Shown: positions 60,792 through 60,900 of the stretch, piece after piece
Position numbering within the stretch: the stretch's first letter is position 1
How the letters are laid out: every line of letters begins with the position of its first letter
Notes under the pieces: model-generated
The model's input: only the letters and a program-made list of their open reading frames with translations
The model's database searches: none
What the model was told of the DNA's origin: nothing
Source of the DNA: Fictibacillus sp. FJAT-27399
Lineage (GTDB): Bacteria > Bacillota > Bacilli > Bacillales > Fictibacillaceae
Assembly (NCBI RefSeq): GCF_001510655.1
Contig: NZ_LMVC01000002.1
Coordinates: 45,609 to 106,508 of the forward strand
Length of the DNA stretch: 60,900 nucleotides
Direction: 5' to 3'
Made by a program: the position numbers and the translations under genes

Positions 60792-60900
60792 GGGGCTGTC
60801 CAAGAAGTCTGTAAGCTGTTGATTTCCGTTCCAGGCTGCTCGCTTTCCGCGGGGCGTGCGGTGAGCCTTACCGGCGTGAACGCCTACTTTTTGGTGCAAG
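60792..60900 (-). repeat. Partial copy of 244-bp interspersed repeat, cut by window end
   Basis: It starts GGGGCTGTCCAAGAAGTC and matches the reverse complement of the right part of the copy at 23508-23751, including GCGGGGCGTGCGGTGAGCC. Same orientation as the partial copy at 1-112, but the opposite half. It lies 11 bp after the stop of the last gene. Confidence 0.85.

Noticed and set aside
1-60900. Prophage, toxin-antitoxin or phage-defence island
   Set aside because: No phage structural, integrase or defence genes; the NERD and GIY-YIG genes alone do not support one.

Overview
The window is a piece of the chromosome of an endospore-forming member of the Bacillaceae. Reasons: strong AGGAGG-type ribosome binding sites with frequent TTG and GTG starts, A/T-rich intergenic DNA, a GerA-type germinant receptor operon, SigB-like promoters on stress genes, and many loci that match Bacillus subtilis neighbourhoods (ydgIJ, yerO-swrC, hxlR-hxlAB, ywrDBA, trePAR, csoR-copZA). 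I cannot fix the species from sequence alone; a Fictibacillus-like organism would fit. I see no rRNA, tRNA, CRISPR, prophage or intact transposase gene.

Layout. 0-4.8 kb: a decayed edge (truncated carboxymuconolactone decarboxylase), an ABM monooxygenase, ydgIJ with a palindromic operator, a multiply frameshifted pair related to ferric reductase, a YciI protein, and yerO. 4.9-12 kb: the RND pump SwrC, a NERD protein, purU, and a nupG nucleoside transporter behind a guanine-type riboswitch. 12-16.5 kb: a DUF2087 regulator, two more pseudogenes (GIY-YIG, MATE), DedA, a MerR/EamA pair, DUF3870. 16.5-22 kb: a two-component system and a three-gene ABC exporter resembling LnrJK-LnrLMN, with a duplicated hairpin module inside and a MITE inserted at its end. 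22-26.4 kb: formaldehyde handling (zinc alcohol/formaldehyde dehydrogenase, YoxD, HxlB, HxlA, HxlR). 26.5-31.7 kb: ywrD plus two short chromate transporters, a split ThrE exporter, an MFS pump.

31.9-38.3 kb: gerA-type operon, a secreted beta-helix protein, an amidohydrolase lipoprotein with an apparent ATT start, and a hidden Cys/Ser-rich micro-protein gene that looks like a spore structural protein. 38.7-42.6 kb: AbrB-family membrane protein, marR-MFS pair, ComB-type phosphatase. 42.7-47.3 kb: two overlapping micro-ORFs and the trehalose operon with TreR-like operators and cre sites. 47.3-50.7 kb: an RsbR paralogue, a second nucleoside transporter and a V4R-STAS protein. 50.7-56.7 kb: small stress proteins, SGNH hydrolase, ion transporter, L,D-transpeptidase, acyl-CoA dehydrogenase. 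56.8-60.8 kb: csoR-copZ-copA plus a His-rich exported protein.

A short interspersed repeat (244 bp in its complete copy, GGGGCTGTCC ends) lies at 23508-23751, and halves of the same repeat form both ends of the window, as expected of a contig broken at repeats. The themes are stress and toxicity handling (formaldehyde, copper, drugs, general stress), nutrient uptake, and spore biology. Candidates for undescribed biology are the micro-proteins, the duplicated hairpin module, the short ~21-bp intergenic arrays and the STAS pair around a nucleoside transporter. No large novel system is evident.
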